Positions 1 to 9,963 of a DNA stretch of 64,000 nt are shown in pieces. The notes beneath the pieces were generated by a model, which was given only the letters and a program-made list of their open reading frames with translations, was not told where the DNA came from and did not search any database. Each line of letters begins with the position of its first letter. Position 1 is the stretch's first letter. The stretch is from Aromatoleum petrolei (lineage in GTDB: Bacteria > Pseudomonadota > Gammaproteobacteria > Burkholderiales > Rhodocyclaceae). The DNA is taken from assembly GCF_017894385.1 (NCBI RefSeq), contig NZ_CP059560.1, forward strand, positions 1,116,001-1,180,000, read 5' to 3'. The translations under genes and the position numbers were made by a program.

Positions 1-2446
1 GCGGCAGGACCGTGATTCCGTTCGCGATCGTGTCCTCGAAGAAGATCTTGATCGTGTCGGTGTTGTCGAGGTCCGCCGACATGGTCGCGGCCATGAAGGC
101 CGCGCAGTGGTGCGCCTTGAGCCACGCCGTATGGTAGGTGACCACGGCGTAGGCGGCAGTGTGCGACTTGTTGAAGCCGTACTCCGCGAACTTCGTCATC
201 AGGTCGAAGAGCTGCTCCGCGAGCGCCGGGTCGTAGCCCTTCTGCTTCGCACCGGCGGCAATCGTCTCGCGGTGCTTGGCCATCTCCTCCGGTTTCTTCT
301 TGCCCATCGCGCGGCGCAGCATGTCGGCGCCGCCTAGCGTATAGCCGCCGATGATCTGCGAGATCTGCATCACCTGTTCCTGATACACGATCACGCCGTA
401 GGTCGGCTCCAGGCAGGGCTTGAGGTCCGGATGGAAGTAGTCGATCTCCTGCTGCCCCTTCTTGCGCAGGATGAAGTCGTCCACCATGCCCGAGCCGAGC
501 GGGCCCGGACGGTAGAGCGCAAGCACCGCGATGATGTCCTCGAAGCGGTCGGGCGCGAGCTTCTTGAGGAGCTTCTTCATGCCGTCCGATTCGACCTGGA
601 AGATCGCGGTGGTATTCGCGTCCTTCAGGATCTGGTAGGCGGCGGGGTCGGTGAACGGCAGCGCGGCGAGGTTGGGCTTCTCCCCGGTGAGACGTTCGAC
701 GTACTCGACCGCGAGCTCGATGATGGTGAGGTTGCGCAGGCCGAGGAAGTCGAACTTCACCAGGCCGACCGCCTCGACGTCGTCCTTGTCGAACTGCGAC
801 ACCGGCGTCGCGTCGTCACCGTCGGCGATGTAGAGCGGACAGAAGTCGGTGAGCTTTCCGGGCGCGATGAGCACGCCGCCGGCGTGCATGCCGACGTTGC
901 GGGACAGGCCTTCCAGCGGCTCGGCAAGGCTCCACAACTCCTGCACCGACTCGCCGTCGTTGCCGTCCTTCATCATTTCGCCGATCTGCGGCTCCATCTC
1001 GTAGGCCTTCGCCAGCGAGACGGGCTTCGCGCCTTCGATCGGGATCAGCTTGGAGAGCCGGTCGCACAGGCCATAGGGCAGATCGAGCACGCGGCCGACG
1101 TCGCGCACCACCGCCTTGGACGCCATGGTACCGAAGGTCGCGATCTGGCTGACCGCATCCTTGCCGTAGCGCTCGCGCACATACTCGATCACGCGGTAGC
1201 GGTTGTCCTGGCAGAAGTCGATGTCGAAGTCGGGCATCGACACACGCTCGGGGTTCAGGAAGCGCTCGAACAGCAGTGCGTAAGCGAGCGGATCCAGGTC
1301 GGTAATGCGCAGACTGTAGGCAACCAGAGAGCCCGCACCCGAGCCGCGACCGGGGCCTACCGGCACACCATTGTGCTTGCCCCAGTTGATGAAGTCCGCA
1401 ACGATCAGGAAGTAGCCGGGGAAGCCCATCTGGATGATGGTGTCGGTTTCGAACTTGAGCCGCGCCTCGTAGGTCGGACGCTGGCGCTCACGTTCTGCAT
1501 CGTCCGGATACAGCTCCTCCAGCCGCACTTCCAGGCCAGCCTTGGCCTCCGCGATCAGGAAGTCGTCGAGGGTCATCCCTTCGGGCGTGGGAAACTGCGG
1601 CAGGAAATTCTTGCCCAGTTGGACCGTCAGCGAACAGCGGCGTGCGATTTCGACCGAATTCTCGAGCGCCTCCGGGATGTCGGCGAAGAGCTCGCACATC
1701 TCGTCCTGGCTCTTGAGGTATTGCTCCTCGGTGTAGTCCCGCGGGCGACGCTTGTCGGCCAGCACATAGCCTTGAGCGATGCACACGCGTGCCTCGTGGG
1801 CCTTGAAATCCTCGCGCTTGAGGAACTGCACGGGGTGGGTCGCCACCACCGGCAGCCCCAGCCTGCCGGCCAGCTGCACCGCCTGGCGTACGTACCCCTC
1901 GGCGCCCGCATTGCCTGCGCGCTGCAGTTCGATGTAGTAGGCGCCGGGGAACAATGCGGCCCATTCGGCGGCCACCCGATCGGCAAGTTCGACGTTGCCG
2001 TTTGCCAGTGCCTGCCCCACTTCCCCCTCGCGCGCACCGGACAGGCACAGCAGATCCGACGCCGCGCCGTCGGCGAACCAGTCGCGGCGAATCTCGGCGC
2101 GCCCGCGGTACTTGTTGTCGAGGAAAGCGCGCGTCAGCAGCTCACACAGCTGCCCGTAGCCCTTGCGACTCTTGCAGATGAGCAGGGCGCGGAAGGGCTT
2201 GTCGCGATCGGTGTCGTTGGTGATCCAGGCGTCGACGCCGATGACGGGCTTCATGCCCTTGCCGCGTGCGCCCTTGTAGAACTTGACCATGCCAAACAGG
2301 TTGGCGAGGTCGGAAATGCCCAGCGCCGGCATGCCGTCGGCGGCCGCGCGGGCGATCGCCTGATCGATCTGGACGATGCCGTCCGAAATCGAGTACTCGG
2401 TATGCAGACGAAGGTGGATGAAGCGAGGTTCGTGAGAGGCAGTCAT
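1..2446 (-). CDS. dnaE: DNA polymerase III alpha subunit (3' end beyond window)
   Basis: Catalytic subunit of the replicative DNA polymerase. About 815 codons are present; the family is about 1,150-1,170 residues, so the C-terminal third (tandem HhH, OB fold, tau-binding region) lies beyond the left edge. The start at 2446 gives an N-terminus MTASHEPRFIHLRLHTEYS that leads straight into the PHP domain (about residues 6-170, with HLRLHTEYS and GVDAW). The catalytic motif PDFDIDF is at residues 405-411, with D406 and D408 matching the acidic pair of the family. GPGRGSGAGSL and the palm/fingers blocks are intact. Only 84 bp separate it from the next minus-strand gene, so it could be transcribed with it or from its own promoter. 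The truncation is a window effect, not a lesion. Confidence 0.97.
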   Translation of the reverse strand, partial: MTASHEPRFIHLRLHTEYSISDGIVQIDQAIARAAADGMPALGISDLANLFGMVKFYKGARGKGMKPVIGVDAWITNDTDRDKPFRALLICKSRKGYGQLCELLTRAFLDNKYRGRAEIRRDWFADGAASDLLCLSGAREGEVGQALANGNVELADRVAAEWAALFPGAYYIELQRAGNAGAEGYVRQAVQLAGRLGLPVVATHPVQFLKREDFKAHEARVCIAQGYVLADKRRPRDYTEEQYLKSQDEMCELFADIPEALENSVEIARRCSLTVQLGKNFLPQFPTPEGMTLDDFLIAEAKAGLEVRLEELYPDDAERERQRPTYEARLKFETDTIIQMGFPGYFLIVADFINWGKHNGVPVGPGRGSGAGSLVAYSLRITDLDPLAYALLFERFLNPERVSMPDFDIDFCQDNRYRVIEYVRERYGKDAVSQIATFGTMASKAVVRDVGRVLDLPYGLCDRLSKLIPIEGAKPVSLAKAYEMEPQIGEMMKDGNDGESVQELWSLAEPLEGLSRNVGMHAGGVLIAPGKLTDFCPLYIADGDDATPVSQFDKDDVEAVGLVKFDFLGLRNLTIIELAVEYVERLTGEKPNLAALPFTDPAAYQILKDANTTAIFQVESDGMKKLLKKLAPDRFEDIIAVLALYRPGPLGSGMVDDFILRKKGQQEIDYFHPDLKPCLEPTYGVIVYQEQVMQISQIIGGYTLGGADMLRRAMGKKKPEEMAKHRETIAAGAKQKGYDPALAEQLFDLMTKFAEYGFNKSHTAAYAVVTYHTAWLKAHHCAAFMAATMSADLDNTDTIKIFFEDTIANGITVLP

Positions 2447-2530
2447 CGGCAAATTTTACCCGATCCCCAACCTCCCCCGCGCCCCAATTCGGCCGCTGCC
2501 GCTGTCTGTACGTCCGACCGTCAATGGGAA

Positions 2531-2920
2531 TCAGCGCCCGCGTGCCGCCTCGCGTGCCTTCATCAGGGAGACTTTGCGCGCCTGGTCAGCATCCAGAATT
2601 TCGGCCTGCTGCTCGGGCGTGAGCGGTGCTCCAAGATCGACTTCCAGCGCCGAGATCAATCGTGACGCCGTGGACGTGATGCGCCGTTCGTCCGGCATGG
2701 CCCGACGCACGCGGGCTGGCGTCGTACCCGTGATGCGGGCGACCTCGGCCACGAAGTGATCCTCGATACGGCGACTTGCCGCCGACAGCGACGCCGTGCG
2801 GGCGGGATCCATCGCAGATGACGGCCCCGACTGCGCCATGGCCGACGGGGCGAGCGGCAGCGCCAGCAGGATCCCGGCCGCGACGCATGCCAGCCACGAT
2901 GAACCCGGTTTGCTCCTCAT
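2531..2920 (-). CDS. small secreted protein of unknown function
   Basis: Encodes 129 residues. Residues 1-29 form a clear Sec signal peptide (basic MRSKPGSS, hydrophobic core LACVAAGILLALPLAP, cleavage near SAMAQ). The mature part of about 100 residues is rich in Ala, Arg and Glu and is probably helical; it contains repeated TxxxxRRxxP-type charged segments and ends in KVSLMKAREAARGR. I do not recognise a family. It lies 11 bp downstream of the quinone oxidoreductase gene on the same strand, so the two may share a transcript. A role at the membrane or in the periplasm is all that can be inferred. Confidence 0.7.
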   Translation of the reverse strand: MRSKPGSSWLACVAAGILLALPLAPSAMAQSGPSSAMDPARTASLSAASRRIEDHFVAEVARITGTTPARVRRAMPDERRITSTASRLISALEVDLGAPLTPEQQAEILDADQARKVSLMKAREAARGR

Positions 2921-2931
2921 GTCGCGCCCCG

Positions 2932-3906
2932 TCAGGGCAACAGGATCGTCGAGCCGGTAGTACGGCGCGCCTCGAGATCACGGTGCGCCTGCGCGGCATC
3001 CTTCAGCGCGTAACGCTGATTGATCTCGACCCGCACCTTGCCGGATCCGACCACGTCGAAGAGTTCGTCGGCCATCGCAAGGAGATCCTCGCGCTTTGCC
3101 GTGTAGGCCGCGATACTCGGACGCGTGACGAAGAGCGATCCCAGCGTGTTCAGCAGGCTGAGGTCGAACGGCGGCACCGGCCCGGACGCCGCACCGAACA
3201 GCACCATCATGCCCAACGGGCGCAGGCAGCGCAGCGAATCCATGAAAGTGTCCTTGCCGATCGAGTCGTACACGACCGGCACGCCTGCACCGCCGGTGAT
3301 CTCGCGGACACGCTCGGTGAAACTCTCACGTGTATACACGATCGGGTGGTCACAGCCGTGCGCCCGTGCAAGCTCGGCCTTGGCGTCGGATCCGACTGTT
3401 CCGATCACGGTTGCGCCCAGCGCCTTCGCCCACTGGCACGCGATGAGGCCGACACCGCCCGCGGCCGCGTGGATCAGCACCGTATCGCCCGGCTGCACGC
3501 GGTAGGTGCGGCGCAGCAGGTACTGCGCCGTGAGTCCCTGCAGCATCATCGCAGCCCCTTGCTCGAAGGACACCGATGCCGGCAGCTTCACGACACGATG
3601 CGCGGGCAGGTTGCGCACCTCGGAATAGGCCCCGAGCGGACCACCAGCATAGGCGACCCGATCGCCGGGCGCCAGGTCGGAGACGCCCTCGCCCACCACC
3701 TCGACCACGCCGGCCCCCTCCAGGCCCAGACCCGAGGGAAGCGGCACCGGATACAGTCCGCTGCGATGGTAAGTGTCGATATAGTTGAGACCGACCGCAT
3801 GATGGCGCACCGTCACCTCGCCTGCGGCAGGAGCACCGACGTCGACAGCTTCCCAGTGGAGCACTTCGGGACCACCGGTCTGATGGAAACGAATCGCGTG
3901 AGTCAT
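2932..3906 (-). CDS. qorA: NAD(P)H:quinone oxidoreductase, zinc-free MDR family
   Basis: A 324-residue medium-chain reductase of the zeta-crystallin/QOR type, expected to reduce quinones or other activated alkenes with NADPH in the cytosol. The N-terminal GroES-like domain carries the family signature HHAVGLNYIDTYHRSGLY (residues 35-52) and GLGLEGAGVV. The Rossmann fold follows with IHAAAGGVGLIACQWAKALG, where AAGGVG is the nucleotide-binding turn. The structural-zinc cysteines of alcohol dehydrogenases are absent, as in QORs. Length is normal (about 325). The start at 3906 gives MTHAIRFHQTGGPEVL, typical of the family. The physiological substrate cannot be told from sequence. Confidence 0.92.
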   Translation of the reverse strand: MTHAIRFHQTGGPEVLHWEAVDVGAPAAGEVTVRHHAVGLNYIDTYHRSGLYPVPLPSGLGLEGAGVVEVVGEGVSDLAPGDRVAYAGGPLGAYSEVRNLPAHRVVKLPASVSFEQGAAMMLQGLTAQYLLRRTYRVQPGDTVLIHAAAGGVGLIACQWAKALGATVIGTVGSDAKAELARAHGCDHPIVYTRESFTERVREITGGAGVPVVYDSIGKDTFMDSLRCLRPLGMMVLFGAASGPVPPFDLSLLNTLGSLFVTRPSIAAYTAKREDLLAMADELFDVVGSGKVRVEINQRYALKDAAQAHRDLEARRTTGSTILLP

Positions 3907-3952
3907 GTCAAAGTCCCTTCTACCGGTAATGTTGGGTGGATTGTAAACCTTG

Positions 3953-4153
3953 TTAACGCCGGAACAGCCAGATAAGCAGACTCAGGACGAGGGAGAAGAG
4001 CAGTCCCGTCGTAACCGGAAAGAAGAAGTCGAAACCGTCGCGTTGAATGTGGATGTCGCCAGGCAGCCGACCGAACGGAATCCTGGCGAGCCAAGGCCAG
4101 AACAGCCCGGCAGCGAGAACGAAAAGGCCGAGGATGATCAGCAGCCTTTGCAT
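3953..4153 (-). CDS. DUF2905 small membrane protein
   Basis: A 66-residue inner-membrane protein of the DUF2905 family when started at the internal ATG at 4153 (MQRLLIILGLFVLAAGLFW). A longer frame reaches 4183, but its extra ten residues are not hydrophobic and not family-like. Two transmembrane segments are visible: residues 2-19 and about 43-62, separated by the conserved loop RIPFGRLPGDIHIQRDGF, whose LPGDI core is the family hallmark. The function of the family is unknown. It sits between qorA and maeB, all on the minus strand. Confidence 0.85.
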   Translation of the reverse strand: MQRLLIILGLFVLAAGLFWPWLARIPFGRLPGDIHIQRDGFDFFFPVTTGLLFSLVLSLLIWLFRR

Positions 4154-4231
4154 GATCGTTTCCCCGGCCTCCCCGAAAAACACGTGCGGCCGGGACCCTG
4201 ATCCGGATCCCGACTGCGCCGTCCGACCCCC

Positions 4232-6535
4232 TTAAACCGCAGCGCCCGACTGCACACGCTGCTCGTAGGCGTCGACCACCGATACCGCGGTAATGTTCAC
4301 CAGACGGCGCACCGTTGCCGACGGCGTCAGGATATGCACCGGCAGGCGCGCACCCAGCAGCATCGGGCCGATCGAAACACCGTCGCTGTTGGCCATCTTC
4401 ATCATGTTGAAGGAGATGTTCGCGGCGTCAATGTTGGGCATCACGACCAGGTTGGCCTCGCCGACCAGCGTCGACTCGGCGTTGGCCTTGGCACGGATTT
4501 CCGGCGAAAGCGCCGAATCGCCGTGCATCTCGCCGTCGCACTCGAGGCCCGGGGCGATCTGGCGCAGGATCCCTGCAGCCTCGCGCATCTTGCGCGCCGA
4601 CGCCGAACGCGCGCTGCCGAAGTTGGAATGCGAGACCAGTGCGACGCGCGGCTCGATACCGAAGCGACGCAGCTCCTCGGCGGCCATGCGGGCGATCTCG
4701 GCAACTTCCTCCGCATTCGGATTCTCATTCACGTACGGATCGGTGATCGCCAGCGTGCGCTTGGGCAGCATCAGCAGGCTCATCGATGCGAAGAGCTTCG
4801 CGCCGGGCTTCAGGCCGATCACGTCCTCGACCTGCTTGAAGTGGTAATCGTAGGAGCCGAAGGTGCCGCACACGAGGGCATCCGCGTCGCCACGGCGCAG
4901 GACCATGCAGCCGATGAGCGTCGTGTCGCGGCGCATCTTGGCCTTCGCCAGTTCCGGCGTGACGCCGTCGCGGCACATCATGCGGTGGTATTCCTGCCAC
5001 AGCTCCTTGTAGCGCGGGTCCGATTCCGGATTGATGATGTCGAAGTCGCGGCCCGGAACGAGGTTCAGGCCGATCTTCTGGATGCGCATCTCGATGACGC
5101 CAGGGCGGCCGATGAGGATCGGACGCGCGATGTTCTCCTCGATGACCACCCGCGCCGCGTGCAGGACGCGCTCGTCCTCGCCCTCGGCGTACAGCACGCG
5201 CTTGAATTCGGCAGGTACCCGCTTTGCGGCGGCGAACACCGGTTTCATGACGATGCCGGACTGATACACGAAATCCGACAGGCTCGCCGTGTAGGCGGCG
5301 AGATCCTCGATCGGCTTAGTTGCCACGCCGGAGTCCATCGCCGCCTTCGCCACGGCCGGCGCGATCTTGACGATCAGGCGCGGGTCGAAGGGTTTCGGAA
5401 TGATGTACTCGGGGCCGAAGCGCAATTCCGCGCCACCATAAGCGGAAGCAACGATATCGCTCTGCTCAGCCTGGGCCAGCTCGGCAATGGCGCGCACGCA
5501 CGCGAGCTTCATCTCCTCGTTGATCGTCGTGGCGCCGACGTCGAGCGCGCCGCGGAAGATGAACGGGAAGCACAGCACGTTGTTGACCTGGTTCGGGTAA
5601 TCCGAACGCCCGGTCGCGATGATGCAGTCAGGGCGCGCCTTCTTGGCGTCCTCAGGCAGGATTTCCGGGTTGGGATTCGCGAGCGCGAAGATCAGCGGCT
5701 TGTCCGCCATCGAGGCGACCATCTCGCCTTTCAGCACACCCGCGGTCGACAGGCCGAGGAACACGTCCGCACCGACCATCACGTCGGCGAGCGTGCGCGC
5801 GTCGGTCTTCTGCGCATAGCGGGCCTTGTTGGCCTCCATATTCTCTTCGCGGCCGACCCAGATTACGCCCTTGGAGTCGCAGACATAAACGTTTTCGCGC
5901 TTGAGCCCTAGCGCGACCATCAGGTCCAGGCACGCGATCGCCGCGGCGCCAGCGCCGGAGCACACCAGCTTGACCTTCGCGATGTCCTTGCCGATGACCT
6001 TCAGGCCGTTGATGAGGCCGGCCGTGGATATGATCGCGGTACCGTGCTGGTCGTCGTGGAAGACCGGGATCTTCATGCGCTCGCGCAACTTCTTCTCGAT
6101 GTAGAAGCACTCGGGCGCCTTGATGTCCTCGAGGTTGATGCCGCCCAGGGTGGGCTCGAGCGAGGCGATGATGTCGATCAGCTTGTCCGGATCGTTCTCG
6201 GCGAGTTCGATGTCGAACACGTCAATGCCGGCGAATTTCTTGAACAGGCAGCCCTTGCCCTCCATGACCGGCTTGGATGCCAGCGGGCCGATGTTGCCCA
6301 GACCGAGCACCGCAGTACCGTTGGTCACCACCGCGACGAGGTTGCCGCGCGAGGTGTATTCGCGCGCGTTCGCCGGGTCCTCGACGATCGCGTCGCATGC
6401 CGCAGCAACGCCAGGCGAGTAGGCTAGCGCCAGATCACGCTGGTTGGTGAGGCTCTTGGTCGGAACGACCGAAATCTTGCCGCGCGTCGGCGCACGATGA
6501 TATTCGAGTGCCGCGGCGATGAAATCCTGATCCAT
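4232..6535 (-). CDS. maeB: NADP-dependent malic enzyme with C-terminal phosphotransacetylase-like domain
   Basis: Encodes 767 residues and would decarboxylate malate to pyruvate with NADP+. Residues 1 to about 430 are the malic enzyme part: the N-terminal malic domain with the Lys/Asp catalytic region ([20 protein letters not shown]) followed by a Rossmann fold ([15 protein letters not shown]). The remainder is a phosphate acetyl/butyryl-transferase-like domain, which in MaeB proteins serves allosteric control by acetyl-CoA rather than catalysis. The start at 6535 gives [14 protein letters not shown], the normal family N-terminus, with a purine-rich GGAGAGG just upstream. The frame stays open a further 124 codons upstream, but that stretch is not family-like. 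It is divergent from the ParA gene. Confidence 0.96.
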   Translation of the reverse strand: MDQDFIAAALEYHRAPTRGKISVVPTKSLTNQRDLALAYSPGVAAACDAIVEDPANAREYTSRGNLVAVVTNGTAVLGLGNIGPLASKPVMEGKGCLFKKFAGIDVFDIELAENDPDKLIDIIASLEPTLGGINLEDIKAPECFYIEKKLRERMKIPVFHDDQHGTAIISTAGLINGLKVIGKDIAKVKLVCSGAGAAAIACLDLMVALGLKRENVYVCDSKGVIWVGREENMEANKARYAQKTDARTLADVMVGADVFLGLSTAGVLKGEMVASMADKPLIFALANPNPEILPEDAKKARPDCIIATGRSDYPNQVNNVLCFPFIFRGALDVGATTINEEMKLACVRAIAELAQAEQSDIVASAYGGAELRFGPEYIIPKPFDPRLIVKIAPAVAKAAMDSGVATKPIEDLAAYTASLSDFVYQSGIVMKPVFAAAKRVPAEFKRVLYAEGEDERVLHAARVVIEENIARPILIGRPGVIEMRIQKIGLNLVPGRDFDIINPESDPRYKELWQEYHRMMCRDGVTPELAKAKMRRDTTLIGCMVLRRGDADALVCGTFGSYDYHFKQVEDVIGLKPGAKLFASMSLLMLPKRTLAITDPYVNENPNAEEVAEIARMAAEELRRFGIEPRVALVSHSNFGSARSASARKMREAAGILRQIAPGLECDGEMHGDSALSPEIRAKANAESTLVGEANLVVMPNIDAANISFNMMKMANSDGVSIGPMLLGARLPVHILTPSATVRRLVNITAVSVVDAYEQRVQSGAAV

Positions 6536-6918
6536 TGTTCTCCCTCTCCGGGTCGGTGAGATGTGTTGTTGCTGTGGTGTTTTTCCAGCGCGGCGATAAC
6601 CTACGCCCGCTCGGGCGTCTCGCCAATTGCGATCATCCGCAGCTGCCGGCCATATTCCGTCCGGGACTCCCGGCATCGGGAGCAATCGCACAGGTCGGAC
6701 AGCGGAGCTCTCGCGCCGGCGGGCACGAGGGCGCCGCACCGGCACCACGCTCGGCGAGGCGCAAGTGTAGCGCAGGTACTCCGGCTTGGGCAGTGGCACT
6801 CTACGGGTAAACCCGGAAGCACCGAACGAGGCCGGAACGGCTACCACCCTTCCCGGAAACTGCATCCCGATCGACATTTTTTGGCACAATCTCACCCGAC
6901 TCGACAAGGGAATCCAAG
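6536..6918. other. 383-bp divergent intergenic region between maeB and the ParA gene
   Basis: Contains no supported gene. Open frames run through it on both strands, but they look like compositional read-through of GC-rich DNA. It must hold the promoters of maeB (leftward) and of the ParA gene (rightward). A stretch near 6875-6890 (CGACATTTTTTGGCACAATC) is the most AT-rich part and is a plausible promoter area for the ParA gene, but I could not define a convincing -35/-10 pair. Confidence 0.5.
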
Positions 6919-7698
6919 ATGCGACGCGTGGTATTCAATCAGAAGGGCGGTGTCGGCAAGTCCACCATTACCTGCAACCTGGCGGCGATCAGCGCCCACC
7001 AAGGCAAGCGCACACTGGTGGTGGACCTCGACCCGCAGGGAAACTCGACCCAGTACCTACTGGGCGTTTCGGGGGATAACCTGGAAACCACGCTCGCCGA
7101 CTTCTTCGACCAGACGCTCAATTTCAAGCTGAATCCGAAGAAAATCGAGGAATTCATCGTCGCGAGCCCCTTCCCCAATCTCGACGTCATGCCTTCGCAT
7201 CCGGGCCTCGAAGACCTCCAGGGCAAGCTCGAATCGCGCTACAAGATCTACAAGCTGCGCGATGCGCTCGCGGAGCTCGCCGACGACTACGACGTCATCT
7301 ACATCGATACCCCGCCGGCCCTGAATTTCTACACCCGCTCCGCGCTGATTGCCGCAGACAGCTGCCTGATCCCCTTCGACTGCGACGAGTTCTCGCGCCG
7401 TGCGCTGTACGCGCTGATCGAGAACGTGCAGGAGATCCGCGCCGACCACAACCGCGACCTGTCGGTCGAAGGCATCGTCGTGAACCAGTTCCAGGCGCGC
7501 GCCGGACTGCCGCAGAAGGTCGTGCAGGAGCTGATCGACGAAGGGCTGCCGGTGCTCGCGCCCTATCTCTCTTCATCCGTGAAGATCAAGGAATCGCATG
7601 AACAGTCGCGCCCGATGATCCATCTCGATCCGAAGCACAAGCTCGCGCAGGAATACGTCGCGCTCCACGACCGCCTCGCACGCACCTACGGAACCTGA
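6919..7698 (+). CDS. ParA/MinD-family ATPase without a ParB partner
   Basis: A 259-residue P-loop ATPase of the ParA superfamily. The deviant Walker A motif KGGVGKST is at residues 9-16 with the signature Lys at position 9, and is followed by LVVDLDPQGNSTQY (switch/Walker A') and VIYIDTPPALNFYTR (Walker B region). Members position plasmids, chromosomes or large protein assemblies by ATP-dependent surface patterning. No ParB, parS, MinC, MinE or chemotaxis cluster is adjacent: the neighbours are maeB and uvrD on the other strand. It is therefore an orphan whose cargo is unknown. Length matches solitary ParA proteins of betaproteobacteria. It has no N-terminal DNA-binding domain. Confidence 0.88.
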   Translation: MRRVVFNQKGGVGKSTITCNLAAISAHQGKRTLVVDLDPQGNSTQYLLGVSGDNLETTLADFFDQTLNFKLNPKKIEEFIVASPFPNLDVMPSHPGLEDLQGKLESRYKIYKLRDALAELADDYDVIYIDTPPALNFYTRSALIAADSCLIPFDCDEFSRRALYALIENVQEIRADHNRDLSVEGIVVNQFQARAGLPQKVVQELIDEGLPVLAPYLSSSVKIKESHEQSRPMIHLDPKHKLAQEYVALHDRLARTYGT

Positions 7699-7699
7699 T

Positions 7700-7731
7700 C
7701 CCCGCGCAATCAGGCGTCCCGCTGCGCGGGG
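7700..7731. terminator. GC-rich hairpin between convergent ParA gene and uvrD
   Basis: CCCCGCGCA at 7700-7708 pairs with TGCGCGGGG at 7723-7731 around a 14-nt loop. There is no T-tract on either strand, so intrinsic termination would be weak. Its place between two convergent genes is the main argument for a termination role. Confidence 0.4.
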
Positions 7732-7743
7732 GTGCGCCGCACA

Positions 7744-9963
7744 TCATGCGGGGCTGAGCTTCGCCACCGCCAGCATCAGCCACTTGATTCCGGCCGAGCC
7801 GAAATTGATCTGCACCCGCGCATCGGCACCGCTTCCCTCGGCCGCGACGATCACGCCCTGGCCGAACTTCGCATGCGTCACGAGTTGGCCGACGCGCAGC
7901 CCCCCTAGGTCCTGACTGCGTGCGGGAGCCTGAGATGCCCGCGGGGCAAAGCCACCACGCGCAGGCTCGACACGCATCCCCGCACCGCTGCGCGCGCCCA
8001 TGCTCCGCGGGCTGGGCGGCGAGAGCCATTTCACCAACCCTTCCGGAATTTCCTCGAGGAAGCGCGAGCGCAGGTTGTAGCGCGTTTGGCCGTGCAACAT
8101 GCGGCTCTGCGCAAAGCTCAAGTACAACCGCTCGCGCGCCCGCGTCACGGCGACGTACATCAGGCGGCGCTCCTCCTCCAGCCCCTCGTTCTCGACCGCA
8201 CTGTTCTCATGCGGGAACAGGCCTTCCTCGAGCCCGGAGAGGAAGACCGCATCGAACTCGAGCCCCTTCGACGAATGCACGGTCATCAGTTGCACGGCGT
8301 CGCTGCCGGCATCGGCCTGATGATCGCCCGCCTCCAGCGACGCGTGGGCGAGGAAATCGGCCAGCAGCGCATGCGGCTGCGCCAACGCCTCGACATCCGC
8401 GCCCGATTCGCCGAGGAAATTCGCAGCGGCGTTGATGAGTTCGTCGAGGTTCTCGAGCCGCTCCTGCCCTTCCTTCTCGCTGCGATAGAAATCACGCAGC
8501 CCGCTCGCATCCAGCACGTGATCGACCAGTTCGGGGAGCGGCAGCCGGGCCGTGTCGCGGCGCAGATCCTCCACGAGGCGCACGAACTGCGCGAGCACCG
8601 TTCCAGGCTTACCCGAAAGGTGCGGCACCGTTGAGTACAGGCTCGAATTCCAAGTGCGCGCCGCGTCCTGCAGCGCTTCGAGAGATCGTGCACCGATACC
8701 CCGCGTCGGAAAATTCACGACACGGCTGAAGGCCGTGTCGTCATCCGGGTTGGCGATCAGGCGCAGGTAGGCCAGTGCGTGCTTGATCTCCTGACGCTCG
8801 AAGAAGCGCAGGCCGCCATAGACTCGATAGGCGATGCCCGCGGAAAACAGCTGGTGTTCGAGCACGCGCGACTGCGCATTCGAACGATAGAGCAGCGCGA
8901 TGTCCGAACGGCTCATGCCGTCGCGCACCAGCGACTGGATCTCCTCCATGATCCAGCGCGCCTCGTCCATGTCCGCATAAGCCTCGAACACGCGGATCGG
9001 TTCGCCGGCGCCGCGCTCGGTCCACAGGTTCTTGCCCAGCCGGGCGGTGTTGTGGCGGATGATCGCGTTCGCCGCGTCGAGGATGTTGCCGTGCGAGCGG
9101 TAGTTCTGTTCCAGCCGGATCACGTTGGCGACATGGAACTCGCGCTCGAAGTCGCGCATATTGCCGACTTCCGCACCGCGGAAGCGATAGATCGACTGGT
9201 CGTCGTCGCCCACGCAGAACAGGCAGGCCCCGCCTTCGCGGCCGTCATCGGCGAGCAGCTTCAGCCAGCGGTACTGCAGGCGGTTCGTGTCCTGGAACTC
9301 ATCGACCAGGATGTGACGGAACCGACGCTGGTAGTGACGGCGTATCGGCTCGTTGCGCTCGAGCAACTCGTACGTGCGCAGCAGCAACTCCGCAAAATCC
9401 ACAACAGACTCGCGCTGGCATTGCGCCTCATACTCGGCGAAAAGCTCCACCCGGCGCCGCGTGTAGTCGTCCCAGGCCTCGACGGCATGCGGACGCAGAC
9501 CGGCTTCCTTCTGGGCATTGATGAAATGTTGCAGTTCGCGCGGCGGAAACTTCTCGTCATCGACATTGAGCGCCTTCAACAGGCGCTTGATCGCCGCGAG
9601 CTGGTCACCGGAATCGAGGATCTGGAAGAGCTGCGGCAAACCGGCGTCACGATGGTGGGCCCGCAGCAGGCGGTTGCACAAGCCGTGGAAGGTGCCGATC
9701 CACATCCCACGGGCCGAATGGCCGAAGGACAACGGCAGCATCCCCGACAGGCGAGCCAGCAGCTCCTTCGCCGCCTTGTTGGTGAAGGTCACCGCGAGGA
9801 CGCCCTGCGGATCGACCTGGCCGGTCTGCACCAGCCATGCGATGCGGGTCGTGAGGACGCGGGTCTTGCCCGAGCCGGCACCGGCGAGGATCAGCGCGTG
9901 CTGCGGCGGAAGGGTGACGGCCTGGAGTTGTTCGGGATTGAGATTGGCGAGCAGATCGGACAT
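7744..9963 (-). CDS. uvrD: UvrD/Rep-type ATP-dependent 3'-5' DNA helicase (helicase II)
   Basis: Superfamily 1A helicase of 739 residues acting in nucleotide excision repair, mismatch repair and removal of blocked forks. Motif I is AGAGSGKT (about residues 27-34), motif II is VDEFQDTNRLQYRW, motif III is GDDDQSIYRFRGA, motif IV/V contains TVHSSKGLEFDAVFL and motif VI is VAVTRARERLYLS. The C-terminal 50 residues (LRVGQLVTHAKFGQG and following) form the Tudor-like domain found in UvrD/PcrA but not in Rep, which favours uvrD. Length agrees with E. coli UvrD (720). Start MSDLLANLNPEQLQAV fits the family. Confidence 0.96.
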   Translation of the reverse strand: MSDLLANLNPEQLQAVTLPPQHALILAGAGSGKTRVLTTRIAWLVQTGQVDPQGVLAVTFTNKAAKELLARLSGMLPLSFGHSARGMWIGTFHGLCNRLLRAHHRDAGLPQLFQILDSGDQLAAIKRLLKALNVDDEKFPPRELQHFINAQKEAGLRPHAVEAWDDYTRRRVELFAEYEAQCQRESVVDFAELLLRTYELLERNEPIRRHYQRRFRHILVDEFQDTNRLQYRWLKLLADDGREGGACLFCVGDDDQSIYRFRGAEVGNMRDFEREFHVANVIRLEQNYRSHGNILDAANAIIRHNTARLGKNLWTERGAGEPIRVFEAYADMDEARWIMEEIQSLVRDGMSRSDIALLYRSNAQSRVLEHQLFSAGIAYRVYGGLRFFERQEIKHALAYLRLIANPDDDTAFSRVVNFPTRGIGARSLEALQDAARTWNSSLYSTVPHLSGKPGTVLAQFVRLVEDLRRDTARLPLPELVDHVLDASGLRDFYRSEKEGQERLENLDELINAAANFLGESGADVEALAQPHALLADFLAHASLEAGDHQADAGSDAVQLMTVHSSKGLEFDAVFLSGLEEGLFPHENSAVENEGLEEERRLMYVAVTRARERLYLSFAQSRMLHGQTRYNLRSRFLEEIPEGLVKWLSPPSPRSMGARSGAGMRVEPARGGFAPRASQAPARSQDLGGLRVGQLVTHAKFGQGVIVAAEGSGADARVQINFGSAGIKWLMLAVAKLSPA

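Noticed and set aside
431..2665. 744-codon open frame on the plus strand opposite dnaE
   Set aside because: It is antisense to a clearly conserved polymerase gene. Long antisense frames are expected in GC-rich DNA, and its translation is low-complexity (many His, Arg, Leu, Val) with no family features.
4334..5911. 525-codon plus-strand frame opposite maeB
   Set aside because: Antisense shadow of maeB with the same composition bias and no motif.
6536..6907. 124-codon N-terminal extension of the maeB frame
   Set aside because: The start at 6535 matches the family N-terminus and has a ribosome-binding site; the extension is not protein-like.
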